Shown here: positions 15,001-31,898 of the stretch, one piece after another
Numbering within the stretch: the first letter of the stretch is position 1
How the letters are laid out: the number at the start of each line of letters is the position of its first letter
From: Onchocerca volvulus
Taxonomy: Eukaryota > Nematoda > Chromadorea > Rhabditida > Onchocercidae
Assembly: GCA_000499405.2 (NCBI GenBank)
Contig: HG738138.1
Location: forward strand, 24,395,097-24,459,096
Direction: 5' to 3'
DNA: 64,000 bases
The notes under the pieces: generated by a model
Told to the model about the DNA's origin: nothing
Database searches by the model: none
What the model saw: the letters and a program-made list of their open reading frames with translations, nothing else
Made by a program: the position numbers and the translations under genes

Positions 15001-16935
15001 TTCCATTTCGGTGCTTTCTTTAATGCGCAACCATTTAGTCGGATTATAAATATGTTCTATCTAAGATGGATTTCCAAAGATTCTAAAATTACGTATTATA
15101 CCACTTGTGGAACCATTATAAAAGTGGTCTACAGGTTGTAAACAAATTTTACTGCAGAGGAGCATTATTGATTCAAATATTTAAATTAAATTTGCAAAAA
15201 ATTGTTAGACTCGATGAAATATTTCCAAGTCATACTTGAAAAATGGTTACTCTGATTTTATCGTATGTAGATGGTAAAAATTTCGATTTGAACAAGGAGA
15301 GGGATTCTTAAAAGTAATGTATTTTGTAAGTTATAAATTAGTAATCGAATAATAATTTATGGAATATCTTTTACTTTAGAATCAAGTGTTTTCTATAGCC
15401 AGTAGTTCCTAGTCCTGATAGAAACTTATGCATAGACCCAAATGGATAAAATGATAAATAAATATGATAATAAAGAAATATTCTTATCAATTTAATAAAA
15501 AATAACCTATCAATCAATTGCCTACGAATATCGTAGTATTTTAAATATATTCTCATAATAAACATTCAAGTAATATATAATTTCATAAGGCCTATGAAAC
15601 TTTCTAAGATTTATTTATTCTTACAGAAGTGTATGTGGTCAAATTGATAGTATCATCTTTTCTAGGCGATAATTATGCTAATTTGATTTCTAATAGTTTA
15701 TTATTATTTTACATATTTTCTTATAAAAAATGAAAAAAAAAAGGAAAAAAATCTCTATTCATAAGAAGTTTCAAATATCATTTTAGGAAAAAATTAGTAC
15801 ATAATAAACAACAATACTTTATCATTGTTAAAAGCACCGCAGGAGGTCAACAAGAACAAGAGCAGAAAGATTTTAAATGATCCTTATGTGGAAATACGAT
15901 AAGTTATTTGAAGAGTGGAAAATTGCTTTTTATGCTGAACTTTCGGCTGCCTTTTTTTTTGTCTTCATCAATTTTTGCTTATATTATCAAATAATTTAGA
16001 TATCTGAAGTTTTTTTTTTTCCCCTCTAATTATATCTTTTCTCCCGATATTTCTTTCCTTATATGATTTACCGTACTTATATCCCTACTTAAAGATAGTA
16101 GTCATAAAGCTAATCGTAATCATCCTTGATAGATTGTCCGTTCGGTTTCAATCTTTGATGTTTATTGAGAAAAAAAATAAAAAAAAGAGATCACTTTGCT
16201 TGAATACATTTGACCCTATTTTATTCATTTCTATTCATCTTATTTCATAAAAATTATTTTATGATAGTTTACCTGATCGGACCATTCTTGAAGAAAATCA
16301 ATATTTATGACCCGATTTTTTTATTACATCAATGATTGTATGTATGTTCCGCGATTGCATACAAAATGTAAAATGATCCATAAAATTTGGAGATTACTGT
16401 GACCGTTTAGTAAGTATGGTCCGCAGATGATTACTGTAGTGCATGGGCCATAAATAGATCTTCCTCTTTCGTACGCTGACCTGTCCTGACCTATAATTAT
16501 TCGTCAATTTTAATAATTTCGTTAATTAGTTACTTTGTGTACTTTTTAATTGAGATTTTTAGTTCGCACTATGCAAATTTTCATACTTAATCGCATATTT
16601 CAGTTTTGATTTAAATTCCTATTAAGATTTTTCTATTTTTAAGACAATGATATATAAAGTTGATATCGGTTTGGTTATGAATAGGGAATCATTCAGTTTA
16701 AAGTTTATTTTTCATTTCGATTTGCTTTTCACACAAAAAAAAAAGGAAAAAAAGTGGGAAAATTTGAAACTCTGAATAATAGATTCATCACGGGAACAAT
16801 AGTGGGAAAAAAAAATGAAATGTGCAAGTTCAATGAATTTTTACTTGATTTTTCAGGCAACAAAGGTTAATTGTTGTTCTTAGGCGGAAATTACAATTCA
16901 TTCAACAACAACAACAGCAGAAATCCGATCTGTAA
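2..16935 (+). CDS. Long coiled-coil protein, 3' part of a multi-exon gene (5' end outside the window)
   Basis: I do not recognise the family. Twenty-five exons join without a frame break (1,455 codons): 2-34, 185-255, 963-1098, 1376-1492, 1857-2069, 2200-2346, 2679-2762, 2934-3020, 3259-3374, 4238-4352, 4789-4938, 5381-5470, 5814-5968, 6091-6279, 6563-6731, 7080-7172, 7363-7512, 7981-9149, 10134-10311, 10672-10828, 11136-11245, 11639-11958, 12415-12525, 12760-12888, 16857-16935. The product is almost entirely Glu/Lys/Leu/Gln/Asn heptad-like sequence (for example TRLTVENEELRDQIDEMENE), typical of a long parallel coiled coil. No motor, kinase, zinc-finger or membrane segment is visible. Short helix breaks occur in the 389-codon exon and at a Pro-rich stretch (TPTPPPRKR, about residue 1394 of the part seen). 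The last exon gives a Gln-rich tail. Cytoskeletal, centrosomal or Golgi tethering proteins are all possible; the N-terminus is needed for a name. The exon chain is solid; the last junction is less certain. Confidence 0.85.
929..1092. repeat. 24-bp direct repeat shared by an intron end and the following exon end
   Basis: The 24 bases at 929-952, inside the intron just before the acceptor at 962, are identical to 1069-1092 at the 3' end of the exon that follows (encoding QAEKQELF). The spacing is 140 bp. The intronic copy creates a spurious open frame running through the splice site. Confidence 0.9.
3540..3647. repeat. Perfect 54-bp tandem duplication in an intron
   Basis: Copy 1 is 3540-3593 and copy 2 is 3594-3647, with no mismatch that I can find. 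Each copy holds a short AG-rich run (caaaagaagaagaaagagag). It lies in the intron between the exons at 3259-3374 and 4238-4352. Confidence 0.92.
7981..9149 (+). CDS. Largest exon (389 codons) of the coiled-coil gene
   Basis: This single exon makes up about a quarter of the coding sequence seen. It starts after ttactttctag and ends in phase 2 at CG|gtaatt; without splicing the frame stops at the TAA just after. It opens with a non-helical stretch rich in Gly, Asp and Ser (KGGGNIASFRND). It then has an acidic low-complexity part (SVNNDDEEEALK) with an AIQTDEM motif, a Cys/Asn-rich break (DCNNHADRNCSTNSGQIW), and from about 8,420 an uninterrupted coiled coil to the end. The earlier and later exons are much shorter (33-320 nt). 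The breaks suggest a flexible hinge between two rods. This is inference from composition only. Confidence 0.88.
9193..9240. promoter_or_regulatory. Cluster of ATCGAT cores in two adjacent palindromes
   Basis: Bases 9193-9203 and 9208-9218 form a perfect 11-bp inverted repeat with a 4-nt loop. Bases 9221-9229 and 9232-9240 form a perfect 9-bp inverted repeat with a 2-nt spacer. Together they hold four ATCGAT cores in under 50 bp. ATCGAT is the known core site of ONECUT/CUT homeodomain factors. The cluster sits 44 bp into the 984-bp intron 9150-10133, so an intronic enhancer is a reasonable inference. Confidence 0.45.
10437..10472. repeat. (CT)n microsatellite in an intron
   Basis: A near-pure CT dinucleotide tract with a few extra T bases lies in the intron between the exons at 10134-10311 and 10672-10828. 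Confidence 0.9.
12889..16856 (+). other. Long last intron of the coiled-coil gene; no nested gene seen
   Basis: No convincing coding exon was found on either strand apart from a possible short alternative terminal exon at 13312. It holds an ACGT-core cluster at 14089-14113, a (CTA)n tract at 14933-14951 flanked by GGTAC, and a somewhat GC-richer stretch at about 16320-16490. The rest is AT-rich sequence with short homopolymers. Confidence 0.6.
14089..14113. promoter_or_regulatory. Duplicated TTACGTAAC motif (bZIP-type core)
   Basis: TTACGTAAC occurs at 14089-14097 and again at 14105-14113, with a third ACGT at 14096. TTACGTAA is the palindromic site of PAR/C-EBP-type bZIP factors. Binding here is inference. 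Confidence 0.35.
16857..16935 (+). CDS. Probable terminal exon of the coiled-coil gene (Gln-rich tail and stop)
   Basis: The exon at 12760-12888 ends in phase 2 (AT|gtaagt). After tgatttttcag at 16856 the base G restores an ATG (Met) codon. The frame then reads QQRLIVVLRRKL, a run of six Gln (CAA x4, CAG x2), KSDL and TAA at 16933-16935. The amphipathic, basic and Gln-rich content fits the C-terminus of a coiled-coil rod. The intron would be 3,968 bp, far longer than others in this gene. If it is retained, translation stops at once, because the donor itself supplies ATG TAA, so both isoforms are possible. A poorer alternative terminal exon begins at 13312 (ending MFSCMIRKI, stop). No AATAAA is visible in the first few hundred bases after 16935. 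Confidence 0.55.
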
Positions 16936-17765
16936 TGTTACATTCCTTTCAAAAATTTAATTGGTTTGTTTGTTTTTTTTTATAATTTCAAAAATAATTT
17001 TTATATTTCTTTATTCCATTTCTTGTAATCCATGAAATATTTCAAACATATAGTTCTTATAAGAATTCAATTTTGGTGAAACGTTAAGGCAAAATATTCT
17101 GTCTAGAATATTTAGTGATTTGAAGTACTCTTCATCTGTTTTAATATGAATATTTCAATTAGTAGCCTAAGGCATTCCTTTTGCAATAATTTATTTATTG
17201 AATATCTCTTCCATTCTCTTGAAATGTTAATTTTCATTTAATTTCAAATTAAATATATTTTGATAGTTTCCTAATGATAAGTTAAGAAAATACAAATGGA
17301 AGTTATCGAATTAGAATTAATATCATTATTTTGTTATTTGCAAAGCTTCTGTTTAAGATTATTCGTACTAGTATGAATATGAGATCAGATACATGTTATT
17401 CTTGTTTTTTAAGTTAATTTTCATCAATACAATTTTTCTTTTCCACGTTACACTTGTCTTTTTTAAAAAATTTTTTTCTTCCGAATTTTTCTTTTTGAAA
17501 AATTCTTTCTTCTTTCATCAGCTGAGGACAAATTGTATGTAATTTCGTTAATTTAATATATTTACGTTAAAATTTATTCAACAATACGGAAATGACATAT
17601 GACAATTAACGTCAAAATAGCATCATATATATGCTAGAAAGTGTGTGCTTTCGGAAAGTTATTTTTCTGGAACATTTTTTAATTATTTCTTTTCTAGTAT
17701 TTATTAGATATTTATTTATTCATTAATTTTGCTAATATTGAAAATGTTTTTTTTGAGCACTTTTT

Positions 17766-18120
17766 GGACATATTTGAAGACTTAATTAATTAATTGTCAT
17801 TTTTTTAAGCTCTAACTCATAATTAGATGATCATTATCAACTCTTGCAAGTTCTGATCTTTTTAGGAAAGATAAATGAGAAAAAAGAAATTATTCAATCA
17901 CTGGACATATTTGAAGATTTAGTTAATTAATTGTTGTTATTTTTTACAAGTTCTGATTTAAAGTATTATGTGATCATTGAACATATATTTGAGATGATCG
18001 CAATCAGTCCCTCCAATTTTGATCTTTTTAAGAAAGATAAATGAGAAAAAAGAAATTATTCAATCATTGGACATATTTGAGAATATTTAGTTAATTAATT
18101 GTTATTTTTTACTTAATTAT
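17766..18120. repeat. Three degenerate tandem copies, period about 137-166 bp
   Basis: The anchor ggacatatttga recurs at 17766, 17903 and 18069, each time followed by a ttaattaattgt-type stretch. Two copies also share a stretch of about 45 bp (gatctttttaggaaagataa and its continuation) at about 17856-17900 and 18022-18066. Confidence 0.8.
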
Positions 18121-18330
18121 CGTTGTCAGCCCCCTGCAATTGTGAACATTTTGAGGAAAGGAAAGGTAAAAGAGAGAAAAGAGGAGAGATGGTTTGGTAT
18201 AGTATAGATGGATGGTTTCGGATGACAAAGCTTCTCGTCCTAATGTCATCGTCGTCGTCCCATCATCATTTTGATATCATTTTAGTGCTTATCGATATGT
18301 GGTGTCTCGATGGTGAAGTGGCATTGGCAC

Positions 18331-18440
18331 ACACACACACAATCTGTATTGCTTTACTTCTTAAGTTTTGTTTGCATAAGAGGTGGATTGATTGATTGTG
18401 GTTGGTTGGTTGGATTGGTTGGGTTGGTTTGATTGAAATG
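18331..18440. repeat. Simple-repeat patch: (CA)n and GGTT/GATT units
   Basis: A short CA tract at 18331-18342 is followed from about 18385 by irregular GATT and GGTT tetranucleotide units. Confidence 0.75.
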
Positions 18441-18623
18441 GGACGGAAAATACGACGACGAGAAAGAGATGAACAAATTGATGATTATTCTATCTATAAA
18501 AAGCCTTTCTCTTTCTTTCCATTAATATTATTTTTGCTCTTTCAATAACAACAACAACAATAACAACGACAATAAAGCTTAAATGCGACGAATGCGTCGC
18601 AAATGAATGAATAGCTGCTTTGA

Positions 18624-18970
18624 GCGCATTTGTCATTTATCGTACTAATAAGGTAATAATATTGAAATGACATTGAAATGATTTAAAAAAGATAAGCTAA
18701 GCTCAAAGAGAAAGATTAAATTTCAAACAATTTTTCAAAAAGAAAAAATTTTAAATTGAATGTTAGGATAAAAGAAATTTCTATAAAGACATAAGCGCGC
18801 ATTTGTCATACTGATGAGACATTGATATTGAAATGGTATTGGAACATTTTAAAAAAGATAAGCTAATTTCGGAAAAAAAGTTTAAATATCAAATAATTTT
18901 TCAAAAAAAGAAAAAAAAAGGATTTCAAACTGAATATTAGAAAAAAAGAAATTTCTATGAAGACAAAAAA
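18624..18970. repeat. Degenerate tandem duplication, period 173 bp
   Basis: gcgcatttgtcat at 18624 recurs at 18797. The following blocks (aaaaaagataagcta, caa(a/t)aatttttcaaaaa, aaagaaatttctat(a/g)aagac) keep their order and spacing in both copies. Confidence 0.85.
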
Positions 18971-21097
18971 ATTCGAAATTTGTAAAAAAAAAAAAATCGT
19001 AAAATTATGTATATAAATTGGCTTTATATAGATTACAGACATGAAATTAACTAATTTTTATAAATTATTTTTAGAATCCAAAATTATTAAAAAATGATTT
19101 TATATAAAGAAAAGGGCAATGCATAAAGAAAACTAGTTTTAAGGCAGAAATAATTTCATTATTTCGAATTTGTGGTAGAATTTCGAGATAAGATGGGATT
19201 TTTTTTTTTTTTTTTCGATTTATTGTACTTGGGATTAAGTTTTCAACGAACTGCAAGAATAAAGAGCTCGTAAAGTTTGTAAGGAGGAATCGAACGAAAC
19301 TAGTTATAGAACTTGAACTTTCCTATGAAAGATTTTGTTGATATAGCAAATAATTGAGCCTGAAGTAAATATGAAAGCATTGCAAACTTTACATTTTATT
19401 ACAGTACTTTACTACAAAAATTGAATCATTATTCAAACAAATAAAGTACTAGATCTAGTCAGGATGACAATCGATTTTGTGAAATAGACCTGCTTTTTTT
19501 CAATTCGTTGAAAAGAATTTGATATGAGAATATATTTCGAACGTAAATTCAAATGAGCATTTATTGATTTTTCTTTTTTGATTCACTTAAATAAATGAAT
19601 TTATTGGAAAAATAGTTAATTTTTTCATTTACATGAAATTCATAAAATGAAAAAGAAAATTCAAGAAAAATATACGGTATACTAAGGATTGATAAAATTG
19701 AGAAAAAATTACTTGGATGATTTTTGATTACTTTATATTATTGATTTAAAGTGCGATATTACTATTAACTTATGGTATCATCACTATTATCACTATTACG
19801 ATATCACTATTAACCAATACTTATAGCCTAAACTTTTTCAGTTATTTTTTTCTAACAAAAATTTGGCTATATAAATGTTTTATTTATTTATACAAAAAAA
19901 AAAAGAAAGAAAACGAAAAAGTTTGGAGATTAAATGTTTACAAAAACATATCTGATGTTCAAACATTCGATAAATTTACATATGTAATAAGAAGCTATTA
20001 AATATGACAAAATTCAAATCAAATTGCTTACTTTACCTTGACAGCAACAGTGCAAAAAAGGGTAAATATTTATTTATTTATTTATCAGAAAGGGAGGTAA
20101 AATTCTAAGCAAATTTCTTTGCTAAATATTTTAATATTTGTTCGTTAAACATGAATAAAACTAATATTTGTCCTCAGTTTGGTATATTCTTCTTTCTTTG
20201 TCATCCGTCATCTCGTTCCCGATCTAGCCCATATATAAACAAGTCCTAATCGTGATTGTTCAATCAGTTTCATCCTGTTCAAGGACGATCGAAATGATTA
20301 ATTTTACTTCAGAATTCATTCCCATAATTTCATTTTATTGTAATTTTTTATTTCATTTTTTGATATTTTGATAGTTAATGTTCGTTTTTTTTTTTTTGAT
20401 ATGATATTTTATCTCATTTTATTCTACTTCTATCCTTCTTAATTATTCATTAGTGAAATATTTATCACAAATTATTCTGCTGATAAGCTTAAATAGATTC
20501 TAAGCATAATGATAGCTTTTTTTTCTTCGTTATGATATCGAATAGCTTTGAAGGGATTTTTTGTCTTTTCTCTTCAGAATTCTAACAAACATTCGAATAA
20601 AGTATTGAATTACGTTATGATTTGATCTATTACGTATGCGTTGAATTTGTTAAATTTGGAATTTGTTAAATTTCTAAAAATCAAAATTTATTTTTTGCTT
20701 AAAAGGTTTTTTTTTTTTGGAATTATTCATTTTTATAAGATTTAAATTTCAAATATTTATTTCAGCGATTGGCTACAAATTATACACATGACAAACATTG
20801 ATTGATAATTTACATCGTACGGATATGTGATATATCGGTGGTTTTTTTTTTTTTTTTTTTCCATATAATTACATCGAGAGTAATGCGCGATTCTTTTATC
20901 ATAATAATTATTATGATATGTGATATATCTTTGAGACGAGGTTTTGTTTCTTAATTAAGTTGCTTTTTTTGTCCTAACTGGTCATTTATTTCATGTAATT
21001 ACCATAATTAGCATAGGGATTAGTTGATTTCTGAAATTAAAGGACGAACTGTCTTTAATTTTATTTCCTTTTATTCATAAATTTTATTTAATCTTTG

Positions 21098-21216
21098 AAA
21101 TAAAAGTTTGGATCAAGAGCATGAAGAAATAGCAAATCTTCCTTGAAAGAAAGATTTGTCATTTCTCGACTTTTATTTGAAACATTTCTTCACACTCTTG
21201 GTCTAGATTTTTATTT
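21098..21216 (+). repeat. Imperfect long hairpin with wobble-type substitutions
   Basis: Arm 21098-21131 pairs with 21183-21216. Of 34 positions, 27 are Watson-Crick, and all seven differences are transitions; four of these would be G-U pairs in + strand RNA. A second, nested hairpin pairs 21125-21140 with 21151-21166 at 14 of 16 positions around a 10-nt loop. Part of the right arm is itself repeated (catttct at 21160 and 21183). It could be a structured RNA precursor or the relic of a small foldback element. No known family is recognised. Confidence 0.6.
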
Positions 21217-22683
21217 AAATTTTAAACTTTGCTTTCTTGTAGCAAATAAATGTAGAATTTTGAATAATAGATTCAAGATTTCTAAAATTGTATTCTTTAT
21301 TTTATTAAAAAACCAGTAATAGAATAGAATTTTCTAGGTAATTTATATCTCGTAAGTTTGAATTCAAGTATTTTTGGAAATTCCTGATTTATCTTTTTTA
21401 AAACTGAATTCAAAATTGTGATGTGTGTTTCATTTTGTTTGATTCAGTTTATAAAATTTAAAGTTTTACCGAATTTGCAAATCAGAGAAGCTTCTTACCA
21501 TGCAAGTAAAATTAGGAAAATTTCTCACTTTCTTTTTCCTAATCATTGTTCCTGAATTTGAATTCTAATAATTTTCCACTATTTCCTCCCTTATGTTAAT
21601 TTTTAAACTTTATTTTTTTTTTTCTATTTTTTTACTGTTCTTTGTAGATATTTTTCCTATGGATGTAAAAAACTTGCTTTTGTATGCTGTTGTTCTTTGA
21701 TGATGTTCTTATTTTGATTAAGCTCAAGAAATCATTTCAAAGCTGAGAAAGTTTCTATATTCTATTAAAATTCATCGAATAATATTATTCCACATCTTTA
21801 AAATTTAAAGGTTAATTTGATTGAATTCCACAGCAAGCAGTAAATTCATTCTTTATAAATTCGTCTTCTTATTTTTCAACTATTTAAATCATTACAACCT
21901 AAAATACGCGTATTTTTGCTCATTTAATATTTATCTCGGAATAAAATATAAATTTTGTTGTTTCTGCACTTTATCATTTTTGCATCCATGATAAATTAAG
22001 CGGGATTAGAGGAAAAGTTTCGGAAAATTGTAAAGTTGAAAAGTTTTGAAAAAAAGATGAAGGAAATTTTGGTTGTGAAATTTGATTTTATTGATCATTA
22101 TCTCGTAGGTGTATAGGTATGTCTTTAATCATAATCTCTCATAATCAGTTTGTTCTCTTATCGGACTTTTAACTTTATGATCATTAACATTATTGTTATT
22201 GGATATCTTTTCCAGAATTTATTTGATAATATAATCATGAGCAATAAGTTTATTGATCAAAAACAGATCATAGTTGTCACTTGTCACTTTTTCGAAACTT
22301 CCAATTCATAATAATCTTTCGGAATAATTTCGCATCCTGTGATCAATTATGAGAAATACTTGAATTCTTCATTAATCTACAATTTAGTTTGTTGATAAGT
22401 GATAAATTTTAGGATAGATTTCTTGATTAAAAGTCCCTAAAATTTCAAATTTTTCATTCTTCCTCTCAACAATTTATATTATATTTATCTATCTTATAAA
22501 AATGATTATTTGGTCAGGGAAGTATTACACAATTGGAATGAATGAATGAATGATTTGTATCGGAAATAATAGGAAGGAAATTTGCTAACTTGAACTTTAC
22601 CTTCCCTTTCCTTTCCTGTTTTCATTATCTTCTAACCTTTCTTTTACACCTAACAATGGTAATAATAATACTCTTGACTCATT

Positions 22684-22706
22684 GATATATATATATATAT
22701 ATATAT
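22684..22706. repeat. (AT)n microsatellite
   Basis: Pure AT dinucleotide tract in intergenic DNA. Confidence 0.9.
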
Positions 22707-25079
22707 TTGATCATTTATTTCTTTGGATATGTTTTCATACTTCATACAATCACAAGCATCTAGCCATTAAGTGGAATAAGTAACGCCTGGAGAAAAGCAA
22801 CTTGGATAAACAAGTGGTTATTGTTCGTTGTTGTTCAGAAAACTTATATTATTTGTTAGAAAACAAATGATGACCTATTCCATTATACACACTCTTTCTT
22901 CAACAAATTTTAATGGAATCGCAAAGTTTTCGTAGCTCTTTTAGTGAGAGCTAAAAAGGTCGCAATAAAAAAAGGTCATGTATTTGTTTGTTTGAATGAA
23001 ATTGGAACTCTTAATGATGATCTATTAACAAAAATCATTTTCGAGTTTGTATCAATTAATTAGTTAATTAGTTGAGATTGATTAATTTAATTTAGTTCAT
23101 TTTTTTAAAGGATAAACATAAATTCCATATTTATTACCAAAAATAAGCGCTTTTATTTCATACATTTCCTTCGTTTTGGCAAAAATTCTTATGATCTTCG
23201 CAAATTTTTTAATTTTTAATTTTTTTTTTTTTTTTTTTTTATAACGAGAGTCGGAGATAAATAAGAGATTTTTAATGATGATTTTATTATTTGTCAAATA
23301 CTATGCAAATTTTTATTTGGCCAAATTAACTGCACGGGAATAATCAAAACATTGAATATTGTTAACAATTATCACATTTAATAATCATTTAATATGTTCA
23401 AACATTCATAGTATCTTTCAAATATTAGCAATTAGCAAATTAGACTCTTGGCTTTATAGTTAAACACATACCTAACTTATTCTTTTTAAAGAATTTTATA
23501 GATAAAATTGAACCTGGCTAAAATTAAACTTTAAACTTTTAAATCTTTAAATCAAACCTTAAGCCTTTGAATTAAATTTTTCTTTTATTTATCTTTAAGT
23601 TTTATGCAAATTTGCAAATCCAAATTAAATAAAATTACAATACATAATCGTACAATATTTCAAAAAATAAGTTTAACGGTCATTTTAAACAAACTGATCG
23701 CCGACAATAATTTTAACAATACCAAAGAATTGGAAAATATCAGAAAACCATAACTTATACATGTATACATATAGTTTAACTCGAAATGGTAATAAAAATT
23801 GGTGACAAAATTTCTAGTTTAATCAGAAAATGTCGAAATTTTAAATTCTCAAAGTTTAAAAACTTGAATGATTTCAAAAATTCAAATTCTTATTTTCTTA
23901 AATTTAAATTCAACCAATTAATCGAATAAATGAATTAAGCAATATGATTTGAAAATATATCGTTAGTTAATTTTAGGAAGTTCATCTTGGGCCATTTCTC
24001 TGGCATAGAAAAAAGCCAAGAACGAACAAACATTCTTAGCAAATAATAGCTCATATATTTCTCTTCTTTAGTTCATTATTTTTCAAATCTAGAATTTTTG
24101 AAATTATTTCAATTTTTATTGAGAAAATTAAAATTATGAAAAAATTGATTGTTGGGAAATAATTTAGTTTTTCGAGAAATTTTTAGACAAAAAAGCAAGA
24201 AGTTTTTGGAAAATTTCGTACAACTATATCACAGTTAGATATTTCATTAAAAAATTTTTCAATTTTGTAAATTCAAATTATTGCCGAATTCTAACACCAA
24301 TTTTTTCCCCCTCAAAATTGGATGCATTTTCGTTTATTTTATCTTCTATATCTGATCAAAAATGATCAAAAGTTAATTCGAAATAGATTACGAAAGGTCA
24401 AAAGTTAATTCGAAAAGGATGCTGACGAAATGTGAAAAGGATTAAGGCGCATCTTCAGTAATGTATTAAATAAAATTCGGAAAAAAATTGCCATCAGATT
24501 ACTTGAAATTTCAAAAAAATAAAAAAAGATGAAAATTAGTAAATAATCAATTAAAGTGAAATTTTTTGTAAATTTTTTCCACGTTTCAAATAAATATTCG
24601 AATCTTTAAAAGTATTCAAAGAAATGCATATTACCTACAACTATTTTGAAAAGGCATCAATTAAAATATGTTTACAAAAAAAAAAAAAAAAAAATGAAAT
24701 TGTAAAATATTTGGATCAATAACTCACACATACGGAAGTAACCAGTTGTTGTAATGAGGCACTACTAATTAACTAAATTAATTAGTCTTCTTTTTCGCAT
24801 CCGCATTTTCAAGTTTTTTTCCCCTTTTAAGCTCCTTTTTATAAATTTGGCAATGAATTTGGATTACTTGAACTGAAAACAAAATAATATTAAACTAATA
24901 ACATTATATTTAAAAAAAAAAAAATAATTTTTATTATCCCTACTGGAATTTGAAATATTTATGGCCTATCGGAAAATTCCTAATAAATTAGAAAAAACTT
25001 ATATCAAAATTTTCCCAGCTTAATTATTAGCGGACGAGAAATGTAAAATCTACATAATCTACAAAATTATGAAAAAATC

Positions 25080-25313
25080 ATTGATATCACTCGGCTTAAT
25101 TCTAAATCCGAATTTTCCTTATTTTCTGTTATTGGCCAAAAATACTTTATTAGCCAAAATTTGAAGCTAGTAAAAAAAAAAAAATCGCGAATAAACCAAA
25201 AATTGGCCATAGATATCGTGGAATTATTGATATTAATATCTCATTTAGGCTTAATTCCAAACCCGTATTTTTCTTATTTTCAATTTATTAACCAAAAATT
25301 TGAAGCTAATAAA
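25080..25313. repeat. Two degenerate direct copies, period about 147 bp
   Basis: The order ttgatat, ggcttaattc, aaatc/aaacc cg, tatttt, ccaaaaat, tttgaagcta, taaaaa appears at about 25080-25180 and again at about 25226-25313. It lies just downstream of the FoxA stop. Confidence 0.75.
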
Positions 25314-25502
25314 AAGCAAAAATTACGTAAAAACTATAATTATTCTTAAAAAGTTTTATAAAAATTATTTTATCATATTAGTTAAAAGATCTATTGCTTG
25401 CATTTTGCAACTTTTCTCCATTCATATTGTTGATAAAATATGTCCTGATTGATATTATTGATAAAGATTTTTGATAAGATTCAAAAAGAGCGCACATATT
25501 AT

Positions 25503-31788
<6,286 letters not shown>

Positions 31789-31898
31789 ATTAGCTACAGT
31801 ACCACCTGTACTATTAACCGATGAGGTACTAGCCGTCGAAAGACCAAATACGTTTGCCGACTCCAGTTTGCCGTTAATTCACCGTTTTTTTCTAAATT
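31789..31898 (-). other. Putative 5' UTR of FoxA with 3' splice site or trans-splice acceptor
   Basis: On the minus strand tttttgcag ends at 31899, and no ATG occurs between there and the ATG at 31788, so this is probably 110 nt of 5' UTR. The acceptor could take a spliced leader or an upstream non-coding exon. The final 30 or so codons in the FoxA frame are nevertheless open and Ser/Thr/Asn-rich like the protein itself; they are closed upstream only by a TGA. Confidence 0.5.

Larger units (their letters stand above)
16936..25502. other. Intergenic region between convergent genes
   Basis: The + strand coiled-coil gene and the - strand FoxA gene end towards each other here. I see no coding exon. 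Open frames in this stretch are short, AT-driven or start inside repeats. It contains a three-copy repeat (17766-18120), short simple repeats (18331-18440), a 173-bp duplication (18624-18970), an imperfect hairpin (21098-21216), an (AT)n tract (22684-22706), a two-copy repeat (25080-25313) and a GC-richer patch at about 20190-20290. Confidence 0.6.

Noticed and set aside
18123..18395. 90-codon + strand open frame in a GC-richer patch
   Set aside because: It has no ATG at its start (begins with TTG) and runs through CA and TC simple repeats. No splice or promoter context.
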